From Sacculina carcini (taxonomy: Eukaryota > Arthropoda > Thecostraca > Sacculinidae): DNA of 64,000 nt. The DNA is taken from NCBI GenBank assembly GCA_916048095.2, contig OU696577.1:9240940-9304939 (forward strand), in the 5' to 3' direction. Shown here piece by piece: positions 38,194 through 49,087 of this stretch (position 1 is the stretch's first letter; each line of letters begins with the position of its first letter). The notes beneath the pieces are model-generated. The model worked only from the letters and a program-made list of their open reading frames with translations, did not search any database and was not told where the DNA came from. The position numbers and the translations under genes were made by a program.

Positions 38194-38858
38194 GTAAGTC
38201 AATAAATGCTCACTCATTTATCTCTTCCGTTGAACCTGATTTTTTTTAATTAGTTAAGATATGTTTCAATCTTTTTGAAATATTTGATAATTTTATGCGC
38301 TGTATTTTATATCTTAATAATGACATTATCTATTACATCTCACGATTCTTACTCCCATTGTTTGAAAAAGCTGGTATTGCGTTGTGATTGCTTAGTCCAG
38401 TGGTTATTAGCCGGGAGAATACCCCTTGGTGGAATGGGAATCAAAGGTCGGAGGTATGGGATTAAATATCTGGATACCGCTATAAATTAGCAATAGCTAT
38501 AATAATATTAAAAGTAACAAAGTGAATAAAATAACTCAAATAATAATAAAATAACAAATTTATCATTGGCTATTTCCTAGTAATCCGTATCTAAATTACA
38601 GTAAATTCAAGCGATTGCAATATTCGTGGATCTGGAAGACAAACTGGTAAATTATAATAGGATTGGTGATAATTATTTGAACAGTCAAGTAAGTCGCGGG
38701 TATTGAACCATATTGGACAATACATTGGTGGTATGGAACCATCAAAAGGTTGATAAGGTTCAAAAGTTCAAAAGGTAAAGGTTCAAAGTTCAAAGGTTCA
38801 AAGGTTCAAAAGGTACCCCAAGTATAGTGTATCAATATTTTGTTATTATGTTGTTCAG
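38194..38858. other. No gene seen; short AAAGGTTC repeat
   Basis: AT-rich sequence without recognisable coding or mobile content apart from a short tandem AAGGTTCAA run at 38756-38812. Confidence 0.6.
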
Positions 38859-38998
38859 GAAACATGCCAGATAAGTGATGTGTCCGGGTGCAAAGACAAC
38901 TACAATAGTGGCTCCAAAGTGAGCGTTTTCTGTTAACCGAAAGAGGAGGTGCTCCGAAAGAAATGGATGACAGCTATCAAACAAGACATGCCAATATA
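38859..38998 (+). pseudogene. THAP-domain exon, degenerate
   Basis: After an acceptor-like TTATTATGTTGTTCAG the sequence gives MPDK (from the ATG at 38864), then in another frame SDVSGCKDNYNSGSK and VSVFC-stop-PKEEVLRKKWMTAIKQDMPI. This is the pattern of a THAP zinc-coordinating DNA-binding domain: an early Cys, GCKDNY, VFxFPK, then the invariant Trp in KKWMTAI. A frame change just after MPDK and a TAA where THAP proteins have Phe before PK make it non-functional. THAP domains occur in host regulators and in P-element-type transposases, and this could be either. The missing downstream His and AVPTIF-like box would lie in a further exon, which I do not see. Confidence 0.6.
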
Positions 38999-39033
38999 CA
39001 ATAATATATATGTAAATGTTGATGCGTGCAAAT

Positions 39034-39735
39034 TGTGCGTTAATGTGTGATATTTCCTCGTTCCTCCATTGCTCTAATTAATGCTTTTATTTTCCCCCAT
39101 TTCAATTATTGCTCCCCTTTGTTTTATTCTCTACCGAAAAAAGACATTTCTTCCTTCCAATCTATTCTCAACCAATCGTGCCGTTTTGTTTTCAGACTTT
39201 CTTCCCGTCATCCCACCTCTCGATACCTAAAAACATTGAGATGGCTTCCTTTTAAATATATGACCCAACACAAAATATGTTGTCTCACTTTCAAATTGAT
39301 CAACTACCCCTACCCTCCACCCTATCTGAAGGAGCTGGTAGTGCCAGTCTCACACAACACAAACACTCGATCATCTAGTGCCCTTCTAGAACCCCGAGCA
39401 GTTTCCGAATCATCATGGTCTTCCAAATCCTTCCAATACATTTCCCCCGTCTGTTCAATAAACTTCCGCGTTCAATTACATCTTCCAGCTCCTATAAATC
39501 TTTCAGCAGCAAATCATATAAATATCTTTTGGATGTGTACATAGATTCTTGAGCCCACACCGATATTCGTTTTTCTGTAGTATACGTGTTTTTGTGTGAC
39601 TCTTGTTTGTCTTATTCCGCTGTGAGCCCAAGTTTATTTATGATGCATTTTCATTTGTGTGTACATTGTGTGATTTGTATGTATATGTTTATCCATGCCA
39701 ATACTTTGTTGTATAAAGTGGCAATACATTTCTGA
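39034..39735 (+). mobile_element. L2/Rex-like LINE, third 3' fragment
   Basis: C-terminal LINE reading (39047-39544) with IFPHFNYCSPLFYSLPKKD, LNQSCRFVFRLSSRHPTS and EPRAVSESSWSSKSFQYISP, homologous to the tails of the copies at 13218 and 25881 but more divergent. It ends in GTATAAAGTGGCAATACATTTCTGATTTC instead of a TTG tail, so it is a different subfamily. It is truncated upstream. Confidence 0.7.
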
Positions 39736-39744
39736 TTTCTAATT

Positions 39745-39968
39745 TCTGATATGGTGTTTATTTGTGATATGGTGGTAATTTGTGATATGGTGTTAATGTG
39801 TGATATGGTGTTAATGTGTGATATGGTGTTAATGTGTGGTATGGTGTATATATACGTGTGTCATTATCGTTGATGAGTGATATGGTGTTAATGTGTGGTA
39901 TGGTGTATATCTGCGTGTGTCATTATCGTTGATGAGTGATATGGTGTTAATGTGTGGTATGGTGTATA
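39745..39968 (+). repeat. Minisatellite GTGATATGGTGTTAAT
   Basis: Roughly 16 bp tandem units with a higher-order 76 bp repeat containing GGTATGGTGTATAT...CGTGTGTCATTATCG (39836, 39892). It abuts the inverted mariner remnant. Confidence 0.85.
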
Positions 39969-40483
39969 TCTCCCCAGCAGAGTCCGAACGATTTGTGCGT
40001 AAGCGAAGTCAGTCCCTCGGTATGTCCCGTGAGACTTGAAGGAGAGTGCTGGTGAACGATATCAGGACTTACCTATACAGAATACAGACGCTGCAGACCC
40101 GAGATTGGCTGAAAGAGAACTTCGGAGGCCGAGGGATCAGTCTCAAGACTGATTTTGAGTGTGCACCCCATAGCCCGGACCTAAGTCCCCCATATTGTAT
40201 AACAATCCAACGCAATTTCTCCCCTCTGTCAGTTTAATTGATTCGATTGAGACAAAGTTGTACCAGCGCAGAAAGTGCAAATTATCATTCAGGATCCTCA
40301 GCTTCAAGTAGATCTGGCCTTCATAGTTGGAAACTTCTCATTCATTGTTCTTCATTTGAAGAAGCTAGAGACCACAGGGTTGTCTCAAATGCAGGCACTA
40401 ATCCAATTTGATTTATCCAATTCGGCTCGAAGGGCCTAATCCAATTCGGCCCGAAGGGCCGAATCGATGGTATTTTTTTGCAA
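39969..40483 (-). repeat. Inverted partial unit (mariner remnant and hairpins)
   Basis: Reverse-oriented E and D blocks. The mariner C-terminal part now reads on + (40046-40237, with LVNDIRTYLYRIQTLQ and WLKENFGGR), followed by reversed hairpins near 40430-40465. The copy begins within the transposase middle, so the 5' part with the variable stretch is absent. Just to its right a TTGCAACAATGGTTGC segment joins it head-to-head to unit 6. Confidence 0.85.
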
Positions 40484-41320
40484 CAATGGTTGCATTTTTG
40501 CAATGGTTGCAAGTGATGGTATTGCAACAAAACCTAGCCTATGACCTTCTTGCATCCATTTTACCCCTAGGGCCCAAGTTTCATCAAAATCGGTCCAGTG
40601 GTTTAGGAGGAGATAGGGTAAACAGACACAAATGACCTAAATGACCTGAAAAATTACCTCGGAGGTCAACAAAACCTAGCCTATGACCTTCTTGCATCCA
40701 TTTTACCTCTAGGGACCAAGTTTCATCAAAATCGGTCCAGTGGTTTAGGAGATAGGATAAACAGACACAAATGACCTCAATGACCTTGAAAATGACCTCG
40801 AATGTCAAAAAATCCTAGCCTATGGCCTTCTTGCATCCATTTTACCTCTAGGGACCAAGTTTCATCAAAATCGGTCCAGTGGTTTAGGAGATAGGATAAA
40901 CAGACACAAATGACCTCAATGACCTTGAAAATGACCTCGAATGTCAAAAAACCTAGCCTATGGCCATTCTTGCATCCATTCTACCCCTAGAGACCAAGTT
41001 TCATCAAAATCGGTCCAGTGGATTAGGAGGAGATACGAAACAAACAGACATTTAGAAAATTTGCAATCAGTGCATGGCAAAAAAATACAATCGATTCGGC
41101 CCTTAGGGCCGAATTGGATTAGGCCCTTCGAGCCGAATTGGATAAATCAAATTGGATTAGTGCCTGCATTTGAGACAACCCTGTGGTCTCTAGCGTCTTC
41201 AAATGAAGAACAATGAATGAGAAGTTTCCAACTATGAAGGCCAGATCTACTTGTAGCTGAGGATCCTGAATGATTATTTGCACTTCCTGCGCTGGTACAA
41301 ATTTGCCTTAATCGAATCAA

Positions 41321-41967
41321 TTAAACTGACAGAGGGGAGAATTTGTGTTGGATTGTTATACAATATGGGGGACTTAGGTCCGGGCTATGGGGTGCACACT
41401 CAAAATCAGTCTTGAGACTGATCCCTCGGCCTCCGAAGTTCTCTTTCAGCCAATCTCGGGTCTGCAGCGTCTGTATTCTGTATAGGTAAGTCCTGATATC
41501 GTTCACCAGCACTCTCCTGCAAGTCTCACGGGACATACCGAGGGACTGACTTCGCTTACGCACAGATCGTTCGGACTCTGCTGGGGAGACTCTCTCACAC
41601 TTTCGATCAGCTCGGCTGTTCGCTTCTTGGGTTGTCCCGAGTGGCTTGGACGGTTCTCACTGGCATCATTGAGGTTCTACACGGTCCATACTTCTCGAAG
41701 TGGTCCACCCAGTTCTGAATTCTGCTTTTGGATGGAGCCTTTTCACATGCGAACTGACGCATGAAACTGTTTTGGGTTTTCTTAAACGAACCTATCTTGT
41801 AGTAAAATTTAACACACTGTATGCATTGTTTCAGCTCCAACTGAGGTCTTGGTGTACTCACGGTCGGTGGTTGTCTCATTTCCTGTAAAACAAGGGCAAT
41901 CGGTGAATAAATATAGGATATATCACTTAAAGTGTACACGGGGCCCGTGTTTTTGGGTCACCCTGTA
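41321..41967 (-). mobile_element. Mariner-like remnant, copy 6
   Basis: Same structure. The middle part keeps a longer open reading, SQSLGMSRETCRRVLVNDI and onward (41321-41563), which shows the 'SRETCRRVL' linker helix typical of the family. The catalytic core is still missing. Confidence 0.75.
41862..41882 (-). CDS. Candidate hypervariable mini-exon M2 (NETTTD)
   Basis: Same bounds and phase as M1. The most unusual copy: it begins GA, ends in C rather than G, and has no tyrosine. Joined to M3 the split codon would be CAT (His). NET is a potential N-glycosylation sequon if the peptide is extracellular. It differs from M3 at 11 of 21 positions by hand count, while the adjoining 5' leader is identical to that of M3. 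Confidence 0.6.
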
Positions 41968-43835
41968 TAAGATGAAAAAAAGCTCCAGTTTTAGGTACAA
42001 AATTTGCTAGGGGTTACGATTTAGGTTTTAAACCATAAAAACACGAATTTTAGGTGAAAACTGTTGTGTTTTCTCGTTGAATAAAACACTGTATAATTAA
42101 GTAGACGTGCAGCATTGTGTCGCCACAAACCAGATCCAAAGCTGCATACCCCCAATTCGTCCTTGATATCCTAAACCAACTACACATTATGGACAGGTTA
42201 CATAAGAGGGTAAAGAAGGAGCAAAATGATGAAATAATTTGGGACCAGAAGATACACATAGCAATAAGTTATAATGCTTTTATTGTCTAGTACCTAACAC
42301 ACAAACTCAACCCGACAAAAACTCAACCCCTAGTTAGTGATCATTTCTTGACGTAACCTAACCTAAATGTCTAGCATATAAACCCGCCCGTTGTGGATCG
42401 TGCCGATCCGTTCTGGATCTTGAAGACAAATCCGTTAGTTTTGTATAAGAATGCATTCTACACGGTGAAATTGAACGTCTTATTGTCTATAGTTGCTGTC
42501 TGCGGGACATATTTATTTCATAAAAATGATCCATCGCTTATTTTACGTTTGAAACCACTGATCTATATCATTGAGCCCGCGCAGATATTTTAGCCTCATA
42601 TTCAAGCATACAATGATACATGAATTTCATATACAATCTATAAAATAAAATGATTACAAATTTAAAAGTAAAAAGGGAATCTGTAAATATGCTAACCAAT
42701 AGAAATGTCTAAATGTGAATATTTTCATTTTAATTTGGACAAAATATCCCTCGATCCGCCTCATATATGAACCTGCCCGTCGCGCGGAATAATTCAGAAC
42801 ACAAACACGTAACAAACAATGAAATTCTAGCAAGTAAACCCGCCCGTCGTGCGGAACAATTCATACTATTAAATTTGTATTCAATTCATAAGATAAATGG
42901 AATATGAATTAAAAAAGAAAAGAGTAAACCCATAAGAAGTATAAATTTCTATATTTATATATATTTTTTGACAAAATAGTTTGCTTAAACCGTCTCATAT
43001 TTAAACCTGCCCGTCGTGCTGAATAATTCAGAACTCAGACACGAAACAATGAAAAATGACCAAACTTTTTCATCATAATGTTTCCAAAGTATATTTATAA
43101 CTTAACATCACCATCTAGCATTGAAACCCGCCCGTTGTGCCTAACAAATATTATATAAATAAAATAAATATTGAATTCATAAAAGAAAACCAATACAAAT
43201 TTAAATAGAAAAAAGTAAACCCATAACAACTATTAACCAATAGAAAAGTCTAAATATGAATGTTTATATTTTAGATTTTTAGCTAGATTTTGTCCTGAAC
43301 GCTAGCGCTCTAGCGAATACTTCATGCGCTTTGCACATAAACTCAGATGTTTATTTCGCAGCAGCGAGAGATCATAGACGGATGAAGTAAATATTTATAG
43401 TGGGGCTAAATATTTTATAATGGCTTGTTGAAAATGTTTCTTAGATGATATATCAAAATTAGGGGAAAACATTGCATGTGAAGGACATTTTTAAAAACGT
43501 ATTTCAAAGAGGCTAAGCCCCCCTGCAAAATTCCTGGATCCGCCATTGTCTCCATTGATCGCTGTGTTAAATCTATCAGTCGTCGGTGGAAATGAAATGG
43601 TCTTGAAAAAACGGTTATATCTTTCGGAATGTTGGCACTACATATTTGAAAAATATATAATCTTGTAGAAGACATAATTTCCAATCTGTGGATATAAAAA
43701 ACTGTCAATTCTGTTGAGCAGTTTTCCTCAAGCCCGTGGCATAAAATCCCCAAAATGTGAAAAACTGGTTTGTGCACACACACACAGACAGAATAACGTT
43801 TTGATTATTATCGGGTTTATATGCTGGTTTATATG

Positions 43836-45005
43836 TATACTAGCGACAAGTTCCGCACTTCGTGCGGTTATGGTCGCTAGTAGATCCGCACTACGTGCGT
43901 CTCGTAGCTTCGTTTGTAGTATTGTAAGTGATGCGGTCGCCTTGAGTTTTGTCTTGGATAGCAATGCAAATATGATGATAATGCACTTGAAGCAAATGTT
44001 GCACAATCCGTGTGCACGACATTATATAAGTTCGCATCGCACATACAGACGCACACGCATACAAACACTGGCTGCACACGTGTTCGTTCATAGAATTTCG
44101 GCACACGGACACACATACCAATACAAAATGCAAAACGGTATCGTGTGTGCAATTCCTGGGACAGTTCGCAGAAGAGATGTGGTGGCAATCTGGCAGGGAA
44201 GTTTCTAGCAATCGCTCAACTGAATGACAAAAGTGTGTAGAATAAAGGAAAAAAACAAACACCAATAGAAAAATTTATGATAATTACAATTACAATATTG
44301 GTAAGCTACACATATACACTTGAAAAACGCTTCTGGAACACGCACATGCACGACGATGTACTTAATTAAACACTCCGTTTTACTACGCACTCTGCACGCC
44401 ACTGTGCATTTGCAAACGCTCGCTGCAATGCACGTGAGTCATGGTATATCGACACACAGACACACACACCAATATATACATCAGTGTGCCGTTCTGTACA
44501 CTGTGTATGTATGTGTGTGTGTGTGTGTGTGTGTACGTGTACCTGTATGTGTATGTGTGTGTGTGTGCATCTATGTCAGTGTGTATGTGTGTGTGTGTGT
44601 GCATGTATGTCAGTGTGTATGTGAGTGTGTGTGTGCCTGAGGTGGCAATCTCGCATGGGCGTTTCTAGCAATCGCTCAACTGAATGGCGCAGTGTGTAGA
44701 ATAATGGTGAAAAACAAACACCAGTAGAAAAATAAATGTTAATTACAATTACAATATTGGTAAGCTACACATATCCACTCGAAAAACGCCTGTGGAACAC
44801 GCACATGCACGACAATGTACTTATTTAAACACTCTATTTTACTACGCGCTCTGCACGCCACTGGGCATTTGCAAACGCTCGCTGCAATGCACGTGAGTCA
44901 TGGCATATCGACACACAGACACACACACCAATATATATACACCAATGTGCCGTTCTGCACACACACTCACACACGTACGTTGAGCTTTATTATTATATAT
45001 ATAGA
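43836..45005. repeat. Insertion with hairpins, ~462 bp duplication and TG microsatellites
   Basis: Starts TACTAGCGACAAGTTCCGCACTTCGTGCGG, with stem-loops CCGCAC-TTC-GTGCGG and CGCAC-TAC-GTGCG (43855-43900). It then has two direct copies of a block containing TTTCTAGCAATCGCTCAACT, CATGCACGAC and GCAAACGCTCGCTGCAATGC (44200-44505 and 44662-44970), separated by a TG tract (44507-44640). Other units read straight across this position. No coding sequence is supported. Confidence 0.7.
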
Positions 45006-45642
45006 TATGCAACAAAACCTAGCCTATGACCTTGCATCCATTTTACCCCTAGGGACCAAGTTTCATCCAAATCGGTCCAGTGGTTTAGGAGACAGGATAA
45101 ACAGACACAAATGACCTTAATGACCTTGAAAATGACCTCGAATGTCAAAAAACCTAGCCTATGACCTTCTTGCATCCATTTTACCCCTAAGGACCAAGTT
45201 TCATCAAAATCGGTCCAGTGGTTTAGGAGATAGGATAAACAGACACAAATGACCTCAATGACCTTAAAAATGACCTCAAATGTCAACAAAAAACTTAGCC
45301 TATGGCCTTCTTGCATCCATTTTAACCCTAGGGACCAAGTTTCTTCAAAATCGGTCCAGTGGTTTAGGTGGAGATAGGATACAAACAGACATTTAGAAAA
45401 TTTGCAATCAGTGCATGGCAAAAAAATACCATCGATTCGGCCCTTCGGGCCAAATTGGATTAATCAAATTGGATTAGTGCCTGCACTTGAGACAACCCTG
45501 TGGTGTCTAGCTTCTTCAAATGAAGAACAATGAATGAGAAGTTTCCAACTATGAAGGCCAGATCTACTTGAAGCTGAGGATCCTGAATGATAATTTGCAC
45601 TTTCTGCGCTGGTACAACTTTGTCTTAATCGAATCAATTAAA

Positions 45643-46284
45643 CTGACAGAGGGGAGAATTTGCGTTGGATTGTTATACAATATGGGGGACTTAGGTCCGG
45701 GCTATGGGGTGCCCACTCAAAATCAGTCTTGAGACTGATCCCTCGGCCTCCGAAGTTCTCTTTCAGCCAATCTCGGGTCTGCAGCGTCTGTATTATGTAT
45801 GGCTAAGCCCTGATATCGTTCACCAGCACTCTCCTGCAAGTCTCACGGGACACACCGAGGGACTGACTTCGCTTACGCACAGATCGTTCGGACTCTGCTG
45901 GCGAGACTCTCTCACACTTTCGATCAGCTCGGCTGTTCGCTTCTTGGGTTGTCCCGAGTGGCTTGGACGGTTCTCACTGGCATCATTGAGGTTCTACACG
46001 GTCCATACTTCTCGAAGTGGTCCACCCAGTTCTGAATTCTGCTTTCGGATGGAGCTTTTTCACATGCGAACTGACGCATGAAACTGTTTTGGGTTTTCTT
46101 AAACGAACCTATCTTGTAGTAAAATTTAACACAGTGTGTGCTTTGTTTCTGCTCCCACTGAGGTCTTGGTGTACTCACCTTCTTCGCCTGAGTAATAATC
46201 TGTAAAACAAGGGCAATCGGTGAATAAATATAGGATATATCACTTAAAGTGTACACGGGGCCCGTGTTTATGGGTCACCCTGTA
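45643..46284 (-). mobile_element. Mariner-like remnant, copy 7
   Basis: Same structure. The 110-codon N-terminal reading (45924-46256) is open through the variable stretch. The terminal sequence is GGGTCACCCTGTA on + with one nearby change (GTTTATGGG). Confidence 0.75.
46179..46199 (-). CDS. Candidate hypervariable mini-exon M1 (YYSGEE)
   Basis: Exactly 21 nt lie between a minus-strand 3' splice-like site (pyrimidine-rich, TTGTTTTACAG) and a 5' splice-like site (GTGAGTACACC). The segment is 2 nt + six codons + 1 nt, so both introns would be phase 1 and the exon could be skipped or repeated without changing frame. The open frame reads YYSGEE; split codons at its ends would give Asp if preceded by G, and Gly if joined to M2. 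It is the first of seven on this strand in transcription order. Sequence differs from M5 at one position only and from M6 at five. The splice signals and length are seen directly; exon status is inferred. The alternative is an unselected spacer in a dead transposon, which would not explain variation confined between AG and GT. Confidence 0.65.
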
Positions 46285-47399
46285 TAAGATGAAAAAAAAG
46301 CTCCAGTTTTAGGTAAAAAATTTGCTAGGGGTTACGATTTAGGTTTCAAGCCATAAAAACACGAATTTTAGGTGAAAACTGTTGTGTTTTCTCGTTGAAT
46401 AAAACACTGTATAATTAAGTAGACGTGCAGCATTGTCTGGCCACAAACCAGATCCAAAGCTGCATACCCCCAATTCGGCCTTGATATCCTAAACCAACTA
46501 CACATTATGGACAGATTACATAAGAGGGTAAAGAAGAAGCAAAATGATGAAATAATTTGGGACCAGAAGATACACATAGCAATAAGTTATAATGCTTTTA
46601 TTGTCTAGTACCTCACACACAAACTCAACCCGACACAAACTCAACCCCTAGTTAGTGATCATTTCTTGACGTAACCTAACCTAAATGTTTAGCATCTAAA
46701 CCCGCCCGTTGTGGATCGTGTCGATCCGTTCTGGATCTTGAAGACAAATCCGTTAGTTTTGTATAAGAATGCATTCTACACGGTGAAATTGAATGTTTTA
46801 TTGTCTATAGTTGCTGTCTGCGGGATATATTTATTTAATAAAAATGATCCATCGCTTATTTTACGTTTGAAACCACTGATCTATATCATTTAGCCCGCGC
46901 AGTTATTTTAGCCTCATATTCAAGCATACAATGATACATGAATTTCATATACAATCTATAAAATAAAATGATTACAAATTTAAAAGTAAAAAATTTAACC
47001 TGTAAATATGCTAACCAATAGAAATGTCTAAATGTGAATATTTTCATTTTAATTTGGACAAAATATCCCTCCATCCGCCTCATATATGAACCTGCCCGTC
47101 GTGCGGAATAATTCAGAACACAAACACGTAACAAACAATGAAATTCTAGCAAGTAAACCCGCCCGTCATGTGGAACAATTCATACTATTAAATTTGTATT
47201 CAATTCATAAGAGAAATGGAATATGAATTAAAAAAGAAAAGAGTAAACCCATAAAAAGTATAAATTTCTATATTTTTATATTTATTTTGACAAAATAGTT
47301 TGCTGAAACCGTCTCATATTTAAACCTGCCCGTCGTGCTGAATAATTCAGAACTCAGACACGAAACAATGAAAAATGACCAAACTTTTTCATTATAATG

Positions 47400-49087
47400 T
47401 TTCCAAAGCCCCCCTGCAAAATTCCTGGATCCGCCATTGTCTCCATTGATCGCTGTGTTAAATCTATCAGTCGTCGGTGGAAATGAAATGGTCTTGAATA
47501 AACGGTTATATCTTTTGTAATGTTGGCACTACATATTTTAAAATTATATCATCTTGTAGAAGACATAATTTCCAATCTGTGGATATAAAAAACTGTCAAT
47601 TCTGTTGAGCAGTTTTCCTCAAACCCGTGGCATAAAATCCCCAAAATGTGAAAAACTAGTTTGTGCACACACACACAGACAGAATAACGTTTTGATTATT
47701 ATAGGGTTTATATGCTGGTTTATATGTATATATGCAACAAAACCTAGCCGATGACCTTCTTGCATATTTTACCCCTAGGGCCCAAGTTTCATCAAAATCG
47801 GTCCAGTGGCTTAGGAGGAGATAGGGTAAACAGACACAAATGACCTAAATGACCTTAAAAATTACCTCGGAGGTCAACAAAACCTAGCCTATGACCTTCT
47901 TGCATCCATTTTACCTCTAGGGACCAAGTTTCATCAAAATCGGTCCAGTGGTTTAGGAGATAGGATAAACAGACACAAATGACCTCAATGACCTTGAAAA
48001 TGACCTCGAATGTCAAAAAAAACCTAGCCTATGGCCTTCTTGCATCCATTTAAACCCTTGGGCCCAAGTTTCATCAAAATCGGTCCAGTGGTTTAGGAGG
48101 AGATAGGGTAAACAGACACAAATGACCTAAATGTGTACAATTGTACATTGTGTACAATTTGTGTTCATTGGATTTGTGTAATCTTTGGCGTGTTGTAAAC
48201 TTGAGTGGTGTTTAATAAATCGTCCACCCAAACAACCTGTAAATATGCTAACCAATAGAAATGTCTAAATGTGAATATTTTCATTTTAGTTTTGACAAAA
48301 TATCCCTCGATCCGCCTCATATATGAACCTCCCGTCGTGCGGAATAATTCAGAACACAAACACGTAACAAACAATGAAATTCTAGCAAGTAAACCCGCCC
48401 GTCGTGCGGAACAATTCATACTATATAATTTGAATTCAATTCATAAGATAAATGGAATATCAATTCAAAAAGAAAAGAGTAAACCCATAAAAAGTATAAA
48501 TTTCTATATTTTTATATTTATTTTGACAAAATAGTTTGCTGAAACCGTCTCATATTTAAACCTGCCCGTCGTGCTGAATAATTCAGAACTCAGACACGAA
48601 ACAATGAAAAATGGCCAAACTTTTTCATCATAATGTTTCCAAAATATATTTATAACTTAACATCACCATCTAGCATTGAAACCCGCCCGTTGTGCCTAAC
48701 AAATATTATATATATAAAATAAATATTGAATTCATAAAAGAAAACAAATACAAATTTAAATATAAAAAAGTAAACCCATAACAACAACTAACCAATAGAA
48801 AAGTCTAAATATGAATGTTTATTTTTAAGATTTTTAGCTAGATTTTGTCCTGAACGCTAGCGCTCTAGCGAATACGTCATGCGCTTTGCATATATACTCA
48901 GATGTTGATTTCGCAGCAGCGAGAGATCATAGACGGATGAAGTAAATATTTATAGTGGGGCTAAATATTTTATAATGGCTTATTTTATAATGGCTTGTTG
49001 GCTTGATGTTTCTTAGATGATATATCAAAATTAGGGGAAAACATTGCATGTGAAGGACATTTTCAAAAACGTATTTCAGAGAGGCTA
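47400..49087 (+). repeat. 1,682-bp tandem duplication, copy a
   Basis: Rearranged unit: block B, short block C (47738-48130), then a roughly 100 bp unique piece (GTGTACAATTGTACATTGTG... ending TTTAATAAATCGTCCACCC), then G, A and the start of B again. Blocks D, E and F are absent, so there is no mini-exon. Confidence 0.9.

Larger units (their letters stand above)
40484..43080 (+). repeat. Array unit 6 (starts in block C)
   Basis: Minisatellite C 40528-41048, hairpins D 41095-41140, mariner remnant E 41321-41967, F 41968-42375, G 42376-43080. Blocks A and B are missing because the unit starts at the inversion point. Confidence 0.88.
43081..47399 (+). repeat. Array unit 7, with a TG-rich insertion
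   Basis: A and B 43081-43835, insertion 43836-45005, minisatellite C 45008-45395, a single shortened hairpin D near 45436, mariner remnant E 45643-46284, F and G up to 47399. Confidence 0.88.

Noticed and set aside
1564-46199. Mini-exon variation as sequencing or assembly error
   Set aside because: Length is always 21 nt, changes are confined between AG and GT, and flanks in the same reads would be equally affected.
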